The notes under the pieces are model-generated. The model was not told the DNA's origin, did no database searches, and saw only the letters and a list, made by a program, of their open reading frames with translations. Shown piece by piece: positions 34,641-47,050 of a stretch of 64,000 nucleotides of DNA; within the stretch, counting starts at the first letter, position 1; each line of letters opens with the position of its first letter. Position numbers and translations under genes: made by a program. This stretch comes from Berberis thunbergii (taxonomy: Eukaryota; Streptophyta; Magnoliopsida; Ranunculales; Berberidaceae), in contig QNQO01006267.1 of assembly GCA_003290165.1 (NCBI GenBank), positions 62,001 to 126,000 of the forward strand, given 5' to 3'.

Positions 34641-34944
34641 TTGGTGTCCATTAGTATATATGTACATCGGTGCGTGATTTTAAGAATATGCTAGTTCAAA
34701 AAGACCCCGAGGAGTTATTTGAAGTTCTCGTTACTTTTCTAGGCTCCCCCTCCTTGTCTACCGAGGCCAAGAAGATGGTCGAGCAGAAGACATTTATGGA
34801 TTACTCAATTATTTTCAGCAACACTCATTCTTGCATTGTCTTATCTAAAACAACTAAAAATAGCCTTGAACTAAACCATCCATCATCCATCTTTTACCTT
34901 CCTTCTATGGTTTTGAAAAAGAAGATTTATATTTCTATGTGAAA

Positions 34945-35480
34945 TAATTTCTTGACATTTGTGTTATCCTCAAGTACCCAAACTTTTCAGATGATTTGGT
35001 CTGTCTTAAAGTTGTTCTCATTTTTTTTAAAAGATAAGGCGAATACGTGGTAGAATTCTTTAGAGACAAGAACCATCACAACTTGGGATGCTCAGTCAAG
35101 AAACTTTTTTTCAAAATATTTCCCCATTCATATAAGAAAAGCCCTACGAAGATATATTTATAATTTTCAACAAAAAAATGGAGAGCATTTTTATGAATGT
35201 TAGGAAAGATTCAATGAACTCATTGTTACGTGTCCCCATCATGGATTTGAGAAGTGGTGTTTAATTCAATACTTCTAAGACGTGTTAACTCCTTAAAACC
35301 ATTGTATGATTGATGTTACTAGTGGGAGATCACCTATGAAAATAAGTGCTAATGAGATTTGAGACTTCATTGAAACTCTTTCTGAAACTTCTCAGCAATG
35401 AGATTATTCTAGAAGTAGTTGTTATGACCATGGCTAAAAAATTTGATGCAATTTTGGATATGAACCGCGAATGTTTCATT
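34945..35480 (+). pseudogene. Athila-like gag remnant
   Basis: Pieces in several frames include LFSFFLKDKANTWWNSL, TITTWDAQSRNFFSKYFP, and later RFNELIVTCPHHGFEKWCL-type residues near 35205-35265. These are the classic capsid-region landmarks of this lineage. A Gln/Asn/Tyr-rich linker with QQYGNN follows near 35590. Confidence 0.7.
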
Positions 35481-36539
35481 TGAAGTTTGTGTTGCATGTT
35501 TGAGTCTTAGTCATTCCATAGCTAATTGTCATTTGTAAAATTATTATCCTGCATATTTTGTTGTGCAAGTCAATGTTTTTAATGTTATTCAGCAATATGG
35601 TAATAATCCACAGTCCAACTATTACAACCCAGGTTTAGCCCAGCATCCAAATCTCTCCTAGGCCCGTGGCCCACACTAAGGGAGGCATGTTTCCCAGACT
35701 TCTCAAGCCCTAGCCTTTTTAAGCCTCAATTTTACATAGTTATTTCATCCAACACATCCAGATTGGAGAAGATTGTTAATCATTTAATGCAGCGCACAGA
35801 AAATACGCTTGAGATAAATTCTCAGGTTATATCAAAGTTAAAATCCACGACTCAACACCAATCTCAAGTCATCAATAAACTTGAGATAACTGTGAGTCAG
35901 ATTACTACATTCCCTAAGAGAGAGTTTGGAAGATTATCTAATCAACCTGTTCAAAACCCAAATGGTCAATTCATAATTGGTAGCACATTTGATCCCTGCA
36001 ATGAAGATTTGACATCTATTACTACATTTGAGAGTGGAAAACAAGTTGACAATCAGGTACGAATGCCCACTTCGAGTGTTGTTGCATCCTTGTCTAAGTC
36101 AAAGTAAGTTGCATTTCCATTTGATAAGGAGGCTGATATAGCCTCGCCTTCTAAAGATGATCATTTTGACTCTGACCTCATTTAGGCATCTTATTTGCCT
36201 AAGCCACTATTTCCATCGTTATTGGCTCCGGCAAAGAAAGGAACAAATGTCAACGATATAATGAAAATTTTAAACTAAGCTCACATTAATATCTCATTGC
36301 TCAATGTTATTAAGCAACTTCCTACCTATGCCAAGTTTTTTAAAGATCTTTGCACACAGAAACAAAAGCTAAATGTGCAAAAACGAGTCTTCCTCGTCGA
36401 GCAAGTCAACTCAATTATTCAACATGGAACCCCACCAAAGTATAGGAATCACGAGTGCTCAAGGAGGCAAGTATTACTTTATTGTCGTATTCCGTTTATG
36501 AGAAATAAGTCTCGGCTAGTTCAAACCAACTAAAGTAAC

Positions 36540-36745
36540 ATTATAATTGGCAAATAGGTCTGTTAGAGACCTCCGTGGTGTTATAGTGGATGTGATCATT
36601 AAGGTTGAAAATTTATATTTTCCAATAGACTTTATGGTTTTTGATACACAGCCTGTTCACAATCCTTCTAGTCACATTTTGGCTACTTTGGGTCACTCAT
36701 TTTTGCCGCATCCAATGATATTATTAACTATAGGAATATAATCAT
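36540..36745 (+). pseudogene. Athila-like protease remnant
   Basis: The frame encodes SVRDLRGVIVDVIIKVENLY followed by FPIDFMVFDTQ, the post-active-site half of an aspartic protease. The DTG-type active site upstream is not readable. Frameshifts flank both sides. Confidence 0.6.
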
Positions 36746-37207
36746 AAATTGTCATTTGGTAATATGATCGTCAAACTCAATTATTTTAATGTAAATCAAC
36801 AACCTCCAGAGTCTGATGATATCTGTGAGGTTGGTGGAGATCTAATTTTTGTTGTGTGAGTTAGATGATCCTTTAGCTGTCTGTTTGACTCGTTTAAGTT
36901 TAGACTTCGATATTGATAATACCATTAGGGAAGTGAATGTTTTGCTTATTTCAGTCTCTATTATGGATCTTGGTTATATATGGAAGCCTAAAGTAAACCC
37001 CCTTCTACTCTATGGGTCAAAATCGGTCCCTTCTCTTAAGAAGTCACCTAAGTTTGACCTTAAATCATTACCTAACACCATCAAGTATACGTTATTAGGT
37101 TCTGATGATACTTACCTATTATTATTTTGTCTGCGTTGACTTTATAATAGGAAAGTAAATTGTTAAATGTTCTGAAAGAACATAAGGCAACACTTGGGTA
37201 GACTATA

Positions 37208-38680
37208 GTGGATATTAAAATAATAAGTCTAGCCGTTGGCATGCATCGCATTCATATTGAAAATAATGCAAAAGCTTCATGTGAAATGCAATGTAGACTT
37301 AATCCTAATCTTAAAAAGGTTGTCCAAGCTGAGATGCTCAAGTTGTTGAATGTGAGTATTATTTACCCAATTTCGGAAAGCTCTTGGGTCAATCCAGTTC
37401 AGGTTGTTCCAAAGAAGTCGGGGTGACGATAGTCACAAACGATAAGAATGAGCTAGAGCTCACCCACATAACCACCGAATGGCGAGTTTGCATTAACTAC
37501 CATAAGTTGAACTTAGTTACGCGGAAGAAATCATTTTCCTCTTCACTTTATCAATCAGATGCTTGAGAGGTTAGCCGAACATGATTACTATTGTTTTCTT
37601 CAAGGGTATTTCAGTTATAACCAAATCCCCATTGCACTCGAGGATCAAAAGAAATCACATTCACTTGCCTCTTTAGGACTTTTGCATATCAAAGAATGCC
37701 TTTTGGATTATTTAATGCACTCGCCACCTTTTAGAGGTGCATACTTACTATTTTCTCAGATATGGTAGAAAAGTTTCTTGAGGTGTTTATGGATGGCTTT
37801 TCAGTATTTGGGGATTTCTTTCGCTGAATGTTTGCATCATTTAACCTTAATGTTAAATATGTGTGAAGAGAAGAATTTTGTCTTGAGTTGGGAGAAATGT
37901 CATTTATGGTTAGGCAAGGTACAATTTTTTGGCATATAATTTCTCACATGAGCATTGAAGTTGACAAAGCCAAACTTGATTTAATTGTGAGTCCTCCATC
38001 ACCAGAGACGGTGAAAGAAATTAGGTATTTTCTATGCCATGTAGGTTTTTATCGTAGGTTCATTAAGGACTTTGGTAAGATTACTCGTCCTCTGTGCAAT
38101 TTACTTGCTAAGGAATATGTTTTTGTCTTTGATTTGTCTTTGATGAATATTGTTAGAAAACTTTTGAGAAAATTAAACAATTGTTGACTTTAGCTCAATT
38201 CATCCAACCTCTTAATTGGAATTTGTCATTTGAGTTTATATGTAATGATTCTGATTTTGAGGTTGGAGCTGTCTTAGGACAGCGAGTGGACAAAAAGCCC
38301 AACTTATTTATTATGCTAGTCGAACTCTACAAGATGCATAATTTAATTACTCCCCCACGGAGAATGAGTTACTCGTTGTCTTTGCTTTAGATAAATTTAG
38401 GTCATACATTATAGGATCCAAAGTTGTTATTTTTATTGATCATACGGCATTCAAGTACCATTTTTTTTTCTAAAAAGGATGCTAAAGTTACGCTTAATTC
38501 GTTGGGTCCTAATGCTACAAAAGTTTGATATTGAGATTCATGAGGTTTCTGAAAATGTTGTACCTGACTATTTGTCTCAACTTATTGCAGAATCACTTGG
38601 TGCATATGTGCCCTTGAATTCGTCCTTTCCTGATTCTCCCAATTACCTTGGTATGCAGATAATATGAATTACTTTGTTAT
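37208..38680 (+). pseudogene. Athila-like reverse transcriptase and RNase H remnant
   Basis: Readable landmarks in order: IIYPISESSWVNPVQVVPKK (37350), WRVCINYHKLN (37480), QMLERLAEHDYYCFLQGY (37553), a primer-grip-like HVGFYRRFIKDFGKI (38038), and RNase H pieces near 38230-38450. At 37786-37797 the catalytic motif, FMDD in relatives, reads FMDG (GGC codon), so the second catalytic Asp is lost. Many stops. The copy is dead. Confidence 0.8.
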
Positions 38681-38839
38681 GGGCGAACTCCCTTGTAATT
38701 GGTCTAAACAAGATAAGACTAAGTTTCCTGTTGAGGTCAGACATTTCTTTTATAATGATCCTTATTTATTTAAGTATTGTCTCAATCAAATCATTAGGAG
38801 ATGTGTTCCAGAGAGTGAATTTCATAGTATCATTTTTTT

Positions 38840-39505
38840 GTCATGATCAGGCTTGTAGATGTCACTTTAGTTCCAAAAAGACAGTTGCAAATGTTTTGCA
38901 TTATAACTTTTATGGCCCAATTATTTTTTGTGACACCCATGCATTTTTTGCTACATGTGATAGATGCCAATGAATAAGTTTCATTTCTCGTAGGAATATG
39001 ATGTCTCTTACTTATATTTTTATTGTGGAAAATTTTGATGTTTGGGGTATTGACTTTATGGGACTTTTTTCATCCATCATCTTGTTATCATTACATCATT
39101 CTCGTTATTTATTATGTTTCCAAATGGGTAGAAGCGGTACCTTGTCAAACAAATGACAAAAAGGTTGTGGTCAAAATTTTAAAAGATAATATTTTTTTCT
39201 CATTGATGATTGTTCTCATTTTGTAACAGACCACTGTGAGTTAAAAAATACTCAAGTGGGCAAATTAAAAATTCCAACCGAGAGATTAAACACTTTTTAG
39301 AGAATATAGTTTGGCCAGACAATAAGGATTGGTAAGCCTTGCTATTTGCCCGTGGAATCGGAACATGGTGCTTATTGGGCTATCAAAATCTTTAATTTTA
39401 TATAGATAAGGCGGGATCATATCGTAAACTTCAACTTAATGTGTTAGAAGAAATTAGTAATGATGCATACCAAAGTACTAAATTTTACAAAAAACAAATG
39501 AATGT
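38840..39505 (+). pseudogene. Athila-like integrase remnant, 5' part
   Basis: The zinc-binding region reads FFCHDQACRCHF, then ATCDRCQ. The catalytic core begins VWGIDFMG (39045) and continues to KWVEAV and KKVVVKILKDNIFF. Further frames run up to YKKQMN at the insertion point. The C-terminal part lies at 50981-51110. Confidence 0.75.
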
Positions 39506-40054
39506 TGATGACACACCAAAACGGTCACATTCCTGAGTCATACACGTGTCATGATGATCTCGAGAAGTTACGAGCTCCAGCGTCAGCCCAGCACTGATCT
39601 GGCCCAAGCGGTTTCAAGCCCGTCTAATGCAGTCCCCAGACGAACCCGAACTCTTAAAGCCTGCTAGGCCCATATGTCTCACAACTATCTTCAATACTCG
39701 TAAGCCCTACTAAGGCAAATATCTCGATGATCAACTTTGGAAAAGCAACTACAACAACTCTCTGCTTTTAACTAGGAAGCAAATACCAGAGTACATATCA
39801 CACATGGAAACTTCCTCTTACAGAATACCCTTAGATAGTGAACTATCTCGCGCATATCTATGAGCACAGGGCTAACAGGGAACTTCCCTCGTACAACACG
39901 ACTCTTAACTAGAAAAGGATCTCCACGAAGATCTCCTTCCTAAACTACGCCATCAATAGCCTGGTCGAACCAGAACTTATGTATTATAAATAAGACATGA
40001 GGTTGGTAAGCTAAGGTGTGCTACAAATTCTATGTTTACAGCATTACACATTCC
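39506..40054 (+). repeat. Truncated 5' LTR of the Tat-lineage element
   Basis: Matches 50306-50850 with scattered differences. Homology stops near 40054. Gag sequence begins almost immediately, so the LTR tail, primer-binding site, leader and gag start were deleted together. A TATA-like TATTATAAATAAG lies near 39982; the other LTR has lost it. Confidence 0.8.
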
Positions 40055-40059
40055 TCATA

Positions 40060-40314
40060 ACTTATGCACTATAAATAAGTTCACTCCTCCGAAGCTTGAC
40101 TTCTACGATGGAGCCACCGACCCATTCGACCACCTGCGACATTACCAACACGTAATGGCTCTCAAAGAAGGATCTGAGTCGGTGATGTGCAAAAAATTTC
40201 TTACTAGTTTGAAGAAGTCAGCACTAACATGGTTCCACAGCCTCCCGCCAAGGTCGATCAACTCCTTTAAGACGCTGGCAAAGGAGTTCCTGACGTGCTT
40301 CGTCGGGAACTAGT
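40060..40314 (+). pseudogene. Tat-lineage gag remnant, first half
   Basis: Encodes FTPPKLDFYDGATDPFDHLR and ALTWFHSLPPRSINSFKTLA, typical of the Tat/retrotrans_gag capsid region. It breaks at 40314, where a 2555-bp element is inserted. The second half resumes at 42875. Confidence 0.85.
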
Positions 40315-42078
40315 TGTCACGCCCTGAATTTCGAGAAAAATGAAATCCTAATATCTGCATAGGATTATCCATTTTTACAAAATTCGGGGTATAAATTTCA
40401 TTAGCTAAAAGTAATAGTTGGCTTCCACGAGAAATAATCAAATTCACAATTTACTAGATTAGAGGGAAATAAAACAACAGCTCTAAAAAGCCAAACGAAA
40501 AGAAGGAACAATAAAATTTAAATCTCATAGAGCCAACTCTAACAAATTCAACTAAACATAGGCATAACTCTCCCAATAAAAATGCAACACCAAGTTCTAC
40601 TACAAAAGAATAAACTGCCACCTAATAAACAAAAGGACCTAGACTCTCAAACAATGTGCAACTCCCCAGCAATGCTCGTCACGTACGAAACAAACTTCTC
40701 TAAGCTCGCCTGAAACTACTAAATCCTGAAACAAGCTAGTCGGGTACATTCCCAAAGGAATGTACCCAAGAAGCCAAAGCCCACTTGGGTAAGCAATTAA
40801 ACTGGTGTGAAATTCTTCGTTCCCAAAAAAATCAATAAGAGAAATAGCATGGCATAACAGGAAAATATAGTATGACAAAATAACCAAAACAAAACAATCG
40901 GTAGTTCCTCTACGAGGCGAATGTATAAAGCTAATTACAGTTTCTAACATATTTTCGTAACTATTTACCTAAAATACACCTGCCATGTTTAAACTAACCA
41001 TGACAAACCAAACCTGCAGATAATGTTAGCAGACCTGCCATCCCTGTACTAAGTGATTATGAGACAATAATTGTATTATTCTATTTACTCAAAATTTACC
41101 AATAAATTATTTATTTAACCCAGTTATCCGTTTATAATGAATTGATCACTTAGACTATACCACATTTGCACCACCTCCATGCCCGTATACCTCTCTTATA
41201 TAAAGGAGGACTTTTCCGTCATCCATGACCAAGTGGGGACATATCACATACATGCATGCATCATCGGATACCCCTAACTATATGAGTATAATAAAAACCA
41301 CTATTGGGCTAACAATGCGCATAGATTACGTCACACTTTTAACGGATAAATAATAAGCCTATTTTAGGCATTTCAAAATCACCACCTTTCCGCATGACTA
41401 ACCCTGAAAGTTATTTTAGTTTCTCTATAAGAAAAGGGTGCCCCACATCCGCAAGACAACCCGAGGGTTATTTAGTTTATCTATAAGAGAGGGGATATCA
41501 GAAACAAAAATAGGTGTGTCGTAGTTCCAAGTGATACAATTCGATGTTATTTAAAGCGATAACTTCAAATTTATTCATATCACTTGACATTTTTTGTCAA
41601 TCATAAACAAGTCCACCCGTTATTTGGGGAATATCACTTTTTTTTTCTGTAATTTATTGTGATATCATATAATCCTTATATATTGGCACCTTGTCAATCA
41701 AAGACAAGTTCACCCATCATTTTAGGAAACCCAGCAATACTCAGGAACACATCGAATCTTTTTATCCGTATCTAACTAATTTATTCGAAGTAATTACCCA
41801 CATATAAACTCTATATGTCACTATAATGCAATCCGATAAAAAATATATACTTAACCATATCAATGGAATAATTTGGACACAGTAAACTCACTATTCATAA
41901 ATTACATAAACATGTTGTTACATATAGTAGATATATTTATACTATAATCATAACTACTAAAGTAATCACTGACAAACAGGTAATCTGATCATATATTGTA
42001 GTCATGTACATATTGTGACATAAAAGTATAAAGGATATATATGATTTGGGGGTCACTTGAAATTGAGTAGTCACTGAG

Positions 42079-42111
<33 letters not shown>

Positions 42112-42869
42112 AAGTATGGGATTGGGTACCAGGGTCCATTCTACTATTCTTCCTAAAGCCGGTGCTTATGTGTTGAATGACCACATAGAATATGTACAAA
42201 AACAAGGTACTACTTCCTATATACTATGTTCTACACTTTTTGTTAATTTATTAAAAACATTCTCTCTTTGAATGGACGCAGAACATTGCAAGAATTAAAA
42301 TCCTTGTATTAATTGATTAGATGTACCCCCGCCATCCTTTAATGTATTGATTTCCTCCCAATGATGTCATAGCTTCTAAAGGGGACATGGTAGGTTAAGC
42401 CAATCATTCTCATGAGCACATGGTTCAATCCCATCCCATAAGCACATGGTTCAACTCCATCATCCATCGATCCCATAAGCCAAAAGTATTAGATACAACA
42501 TCCATCAATCCCATAACCACTAGAGGACGAATTTGTATCTTACAGAATCTTTGATTATTGAGCACAACTTGCAAAACTAAACAAAATACTTTCAAAGTAA
42601 AATTAATAGAATTTGGAAGTAAAGAACTCACCTACTTACTTTTCTCTTCCTTCTCCTTTTTATTTTCTGCTTCTTCAGTTTTTTTTACAAACTCTTTATG
42701 CGGTTGGGAAGAATCAAATCCCTATTTAACCAATCCAAAGGCAAAACCTTACAAGATTAGGGTTTGCACAACATTATATTGACACCCTTTTATTTATTTA
42801 TTATACACCCAACCTCAAAATAAATATGCCCTAAAACATTATCATTTGTCAAAATTGGGGGTCATTACA
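40315..42869. mobile_element. Solo-LTR-like insertion (2555 bp) in the Tat gag
   Basis: Begins TGTCACGCCCTGAATTTCG and ends GGGGGTCATTACA, canonical TG…CA ends. Flanks CTAGT (40310-40314) and CTAGC (42870-42874) fit a 5-bp duplication with one difference. The interior has no gag or pol features, and I see no repetition between the two ends that would suggest paired LTRs. TGTCACGCCC / TGTAATGACCC ends and multi-kb length recall Tekay/Del-type LTRs. A non-coding LARD-type element is the alternative. Contains a T24 run at ~42088. Confidence 0.7.
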
Positions 42870-42874
42870 CTAGC

Positions 42875-43560
42875 GTTTCTAAAAAGGTCTACACTACATA
42901 CTCTCTCTAAAGCAGAGGTCCAATGAGACACTCAGAGAGTATGTCACGCGCTTCAACAATGAGCTGACACTCATTGATGGATGCAACAACGAAACAACCG
43001 TGACAACATTCGCTGCGAGCCTAAAGGAGGGAAAGTTCCACGAAGACCTCACCTTGGAGCCCCCCTCTGAACACGACGAAGCTCATCAAGAGCGCCCAGA
43101 AACACATTACCTTAGAGGAGTTGAGGACCGTGAAGAGGGAAATCGAAGGAGAAAATAAACCCTCCACTCCTAAGGACTATGAGGAAAAAAGACGCAATGA
43201 TGAAGAAATGAGCAAGAGAAAGCGCAATGACAACAGGCCAGACCCTATTCAATCTAGGCAGGAGAAAGCCTCCAACTACGTTGGATCCAAAGTCGTGACA
43301 CCCTCAATTCTAGCCCGTTGAACGTACTAAACTCCATGGGAAATTGGAAAGATCTGAAGTGGCCCCCAAAGCAGTGCAGAGACCCCTCCAAGCGTGACAA
43401 CGACAAGTACCATAAAAAAGGTGGCCATGATACCAACAACTGCAAAAATTTGAGGTATGAGATTGAGTACTGGATCTGCAGGGGCAGACTAAAAGAATTC
43501 ATGAACTCTGAAAAGTGACCAGAACGAACCAAGAATCTTGGAGAGTCAGTTAAAAAAATA
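42875..43560 (+). pseudogene. Tat-lineage gag remnant, second half
   Basis: Continues the capsid region with a YILSLKQRSNETLREYVTRF-like reading, then LTLIDGCNNET and FAASLKEGKFHEDL. The later ORF has KYHKKGGHDTNNCKNLRYEI, the Cys/His-type motif found near the end of Tat gags. Stops and shifts occur throughout. Confidence 0.8.
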
Positions 43561-43794
43561 AAGGAGACTCCAAGCATAATTTATGTTCTTCATGGAGTCA
43601 GACCGACTGAAGACCAGTTATACAGGTCCCGCAAGCGGACCTTGCTAAAGATGCGGACATGACCCACGAACGAGGATAAACGCATTTGCTACTCAAGGGT
43701 TCAGAGCCCCATTCCCACCTTAACCTTTACAAACAAGGACCTCGAAGGTGTCCGAGCACCGCACAATGACGCCCTTGTCATATTGGTATCCATT

Positions 43795-44405
43795 GCAAGG
43801 TGGAGGTAAAGAGAGCTCTAGTGGACACATGAAGCTCACTCAACGTCCTATTGTACAACGTGTTTCGTAGTATGGACCTCAAAGAAGAGAGCCTGTAGTC
43901 TACAGACTACCCGCTGATTGGATTCAACAGATAGAAGTGCTTCCTGACTGGAAAGATAAGGTTAGCGATAGTGGCGGGAAAACCGTAACTGAGAAATGTC
44001 TTGTTTATGGACTTCATGGTAGTAGACGCGCCGTCTACCTACAACCTTATCTTGGGAAGACATGGCTCCACCAAAAGGAAGCAGTTGTCTCCACCCTTCA
44101 CCAGTGCATTAAGTACATCACTATCCACTCCGAAGGAACAATACAGGGAGACCTACCTATGACACGAGGCTGCCATTACGCCTCATTGAAACAAATAGAG
44201 TGCTCCCAGATCCAACTGAGTCCTACGGAGCAGCCTGAACTAGTGCCAGGTGGAATGACAGCTGAAGCATCACAGTCAAGTGGTACAAGAGCAATCTGCT
44301 ATTCAGCCAAGCGAAACGTAGAGGCCGAGGCAAATGGGAACACAACCCCCCGACTTTCCGTCGGTGCGGAGATTAACCCCCTGACAATGTTTATTTTTCA
44401 GTAAC
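43795..44405 (+). pseudogene. Tat-lineage aspartic protease remnant
   Basis: VEVKRALVDT is followed by TGA at 43830-43832, where the active-site Gly of DTGS is expected, and then by SSLNVLLYNVF and MDLKEES. The downstream part, with YLQPYLGKTWLHQKEAV and STLHQCIKYITI, is open to 44403. The nonsense codon in the active site alone would abolish pol expression. Confidence 0.75.
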
Positions 44406-46200
44406 CTCTATAACGCCAGCAAAGCCCAACAGTTTGCAGAGAACACAAACGATCTACAAGGGCCATCCGAATTCACATCAGGGTCAGGATCAATCTCACT
44501 CCGTCATCAATTAGTCTTTTTCAATTGTTTATTTCCCTTTCCATAGTCAATGTAGAGTTTTGGTTCTTAAAGACTTGTGTGATTTGTAATCATTTAATAA
44601 ATAAAGAAAGAATTACGAAAATAAACTTTATTGATTACTAGAAAGATGTAACAACAAGCACCTTTAGGCAGATACAAAAGACTACGTACTACAAGCATTT
44701 TAATCTAGTGCGACATGAAGTAAAGACTCGCTTAGACGATCCAACTACGTAAGGTATCCGAAAAAGCCCATGCAAGCTATCCGCAAGTGACAACAAAGAT
44801 ATTCAAATAAACTTTGCTCGACCCCTTCCCAAGATAAAGGAGAAGGTGTTAGAGGGAATTGAAAGGACAAAACCTCTGAATGCTCCGTCGAATCACCTCA
44901 GGAAAGCGACCCGCTTACAGCGATGCCAACCTTACAACGGACAACTGACTTCCTTGAAATGCATCCTACCCCTTGCAGACTTCCTCAAACGATTTTTGGC
45001 CGCCCAAAGAAGATAAAAGAAGGCAGATGAGGATGGCCGCAAGTGGTGAAGCAGTCAAGGTCTCACAGTGTTGCCAACCGATGACACTTTTCCCATGCGC
45101 GGTGCCTAGAGTGACTTAGAGCTGCCACCCTCGGAAGCACCGCTCATCCGCTAACACTTCGATCAACTATAAGTTAGCAGAGGGAACCACATACACGCGG
45201 ACACAAGTGGCACGAAGTAACACCAAGATATGTCCCTTGGTAGAAAACCCATACTACTTCTCCGCAATATGAGAAGAAATTATGAAATCTCACCAGATCA
45301 ACTACGTGCCCATCTAGAACAGGTGACTATACATAACAACGATTATGATCGTGCCTGATCGGTGTAAATGTCAGAACATTCGAAGACTCCAGAGAGAAAG
45401 ATCACCCTTCAACCTTTGAAAAACCCAAAACATTTTCTTCAAGCAAGATCATTACAGAAAATACGCTATTCAAAAGAAAGTGCCTACAATGATTGAAGAA
45501 CACCATTATATAAACATGATGGTTTACCAAACGGGCACCTCATCATTAATTGTCAAGCATTGAATACTGTTTGAAAAATGAGGAGACGACAGCTCCCGAG
45601 GAAACTTTGTAGAACACATTCATTTAATTAATGGTGTTGCATGCTACCCCATCAATTGAAAGGGAGTAACCAATACTCAACCGTCCTGTAACCTTTGTCG
45701 TACAAGTGTTACCGCGCGATCTATGTTGTACATGTAGCGCAACCGTGCAGGAAACCCTAGCTCTTCCTCTGCTGGCCCATAGGCTCAACCCACTATTCAA
45801 GCAATATTTTGCTACATGCTTGGCACAAGCATTAGAAATCCAAGTTAACTCTGACGCACGGATCGTACCTAAGGATCACTATTTAATTAAAAGTAATTTT
45901 GTCCACAGTGCACGACGCTAGCGGACATGGTTCGCACACCCTCAAATAGGCGGAACCTTTTTCCAACCATATAAGCATAATCAACCAAGGCTGATGACGA
46001 CGACTTCTGGTACATTCTGACACCTAGTTCATCCAGCGCGAATCTCGATGGTTTAGGAAGTGAGAGTCTAATCAGCGCTATCATGCCTGGTGATGATGAC
46101 TCGTCAGGGATCGTTGCCCCTTTCGTGGTTAATAATCGCCGAAATCAATCAGGTAAGCCTAGCTGGTGACGACTGACAATGAAAGCTTCTGATCAAAGCC
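44406..46200 (+). other. Non-coding middle of the Tat-lineage element
   Basis: Where reverse transcriptase, RNase H and integrase would be expected I find none of their motifs. The sequence is moderately GC-rich and unlike the AT-rich host DNA. An internal deletion of pol is the simplest reading. Confidence 0.6.
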
Positions 46201-46206
46201 TAGACC

Positions 46207-47050
46207 TGTAGCCCCCACTGCGCGGGTGTAGATGGTTTGGAAGGTGGGAGCCTAGTCAGTCCCAAACTGATTTCAACGGCTCATCACGAGACCAATGCTT
46301 TTTAGTGTGGCCGCCGAATTACCACTCATTGACTTGTAGCCCCCATTGCGTGGGGTGTAGATAGTTTAGAAAGTGGGAGTCTAGTAAGTCTCGAACTAAT
46401 TTCGTCGACTTGCCATGAGACCACTGCTTTTTAGCGTGGCCGCCGAATTACCAACCCTGGACTTGTAGCCCTCACTGCGAGGGTGTAGATAGTTTAGAAG
46501 GTGGGAGCTTAGTCAGTCTCGAACTGTTTCCAACAGCTCGCCACAGGACCACTGCTTTTCAGTGTGGCCGCTGAATTACCAACTATGGACTTGTAGCCCC
46601 CACTACGTGGGTGTAGATAGTTTAGAAGGTGGGAGCCTAGTCAGTCGTGAAATGATTTCGACGACTTTCCATGGGACCACTGCTTTTCAGCACGACTGCT
46701 AAAAACTCCCAAATTTGTAGCTTGATGCGCACGAGTGTAAATGATTTGGAAGGTGGGAGCCTAGTCAGTCCCGAACCAATTCTGATGGCTCACCACGTGG
46801 CCACTATTTTTAGCCTGGTCGCCAAACCCTTTCATCTTGAACTTGTAGCCCCCACTGTACGGGTATAGATGGCTTGAAAGGTGGGAGACTAGTCAGTTTT
46901 TGACTGATGTCGACGGCTCGCCACATGATTACTGCTCTTCAGTGTAGTTGCCAAATCCTTACTTCTAAAACTTGTAGCCCACACTATTCGGAAGGTGGGA
47001 TCCCCAAGCAGCTCGCCACGCGACCACCGCTCTCCTTCAAAACAACGGGC
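46207..47050. repeat. Tandem array, seven ~128-bp units
   Basis: The word TGTAGC recurs at 46207, 46335, 46464, 46592, 46716, 46844 and 46973, giving periods of 128, 129, 128, 124, 128 and 129 bp. Each unit reads roughly TGTAGCCCCCACTGCGNGGG, GTGTAGATRGTTTRGAAGGT, GGGAGCCTAGTCAGTC, then a CCACTGCTTTTNAGYRTGGC segment. Arrays in this position are known in Tat/Ogre elements. The last unit is degenerate. Confidence 0.85.

Larger units (their letters stand above)
34945..39505 (+). mobile_element. Athila-like Ty3/gypsy retrotransposon, 5' part (decayed)
   Basis: The order is gag, linker, protease, reverse transcriptase, RNase H and integrase on the plus strand, all in short frames. The sequence stops at 39505 inside integrase, where a Tat-lineage element is inserted, and resumes at 50981. 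No 5' LTR was recognised; the segment upstream of 34945 (ORF at 34670-34942) is unassigned. Lineage rests on the HWVNPVQVVPKK-like and CHDQAC-type context typical of Athila pol. Confidence 0.75.

Noticed and set aside
40639..40950. Minus-strand 103-codon ORF
   Set aside because: It lies inside the solo-LTR-like insertion with no coding features or supporting context.
46207..47050. CRISPR-like array
   Set aside because: Units are contiguous 124-129-bp repeats without unique spacers, in a plant retrotransposon.
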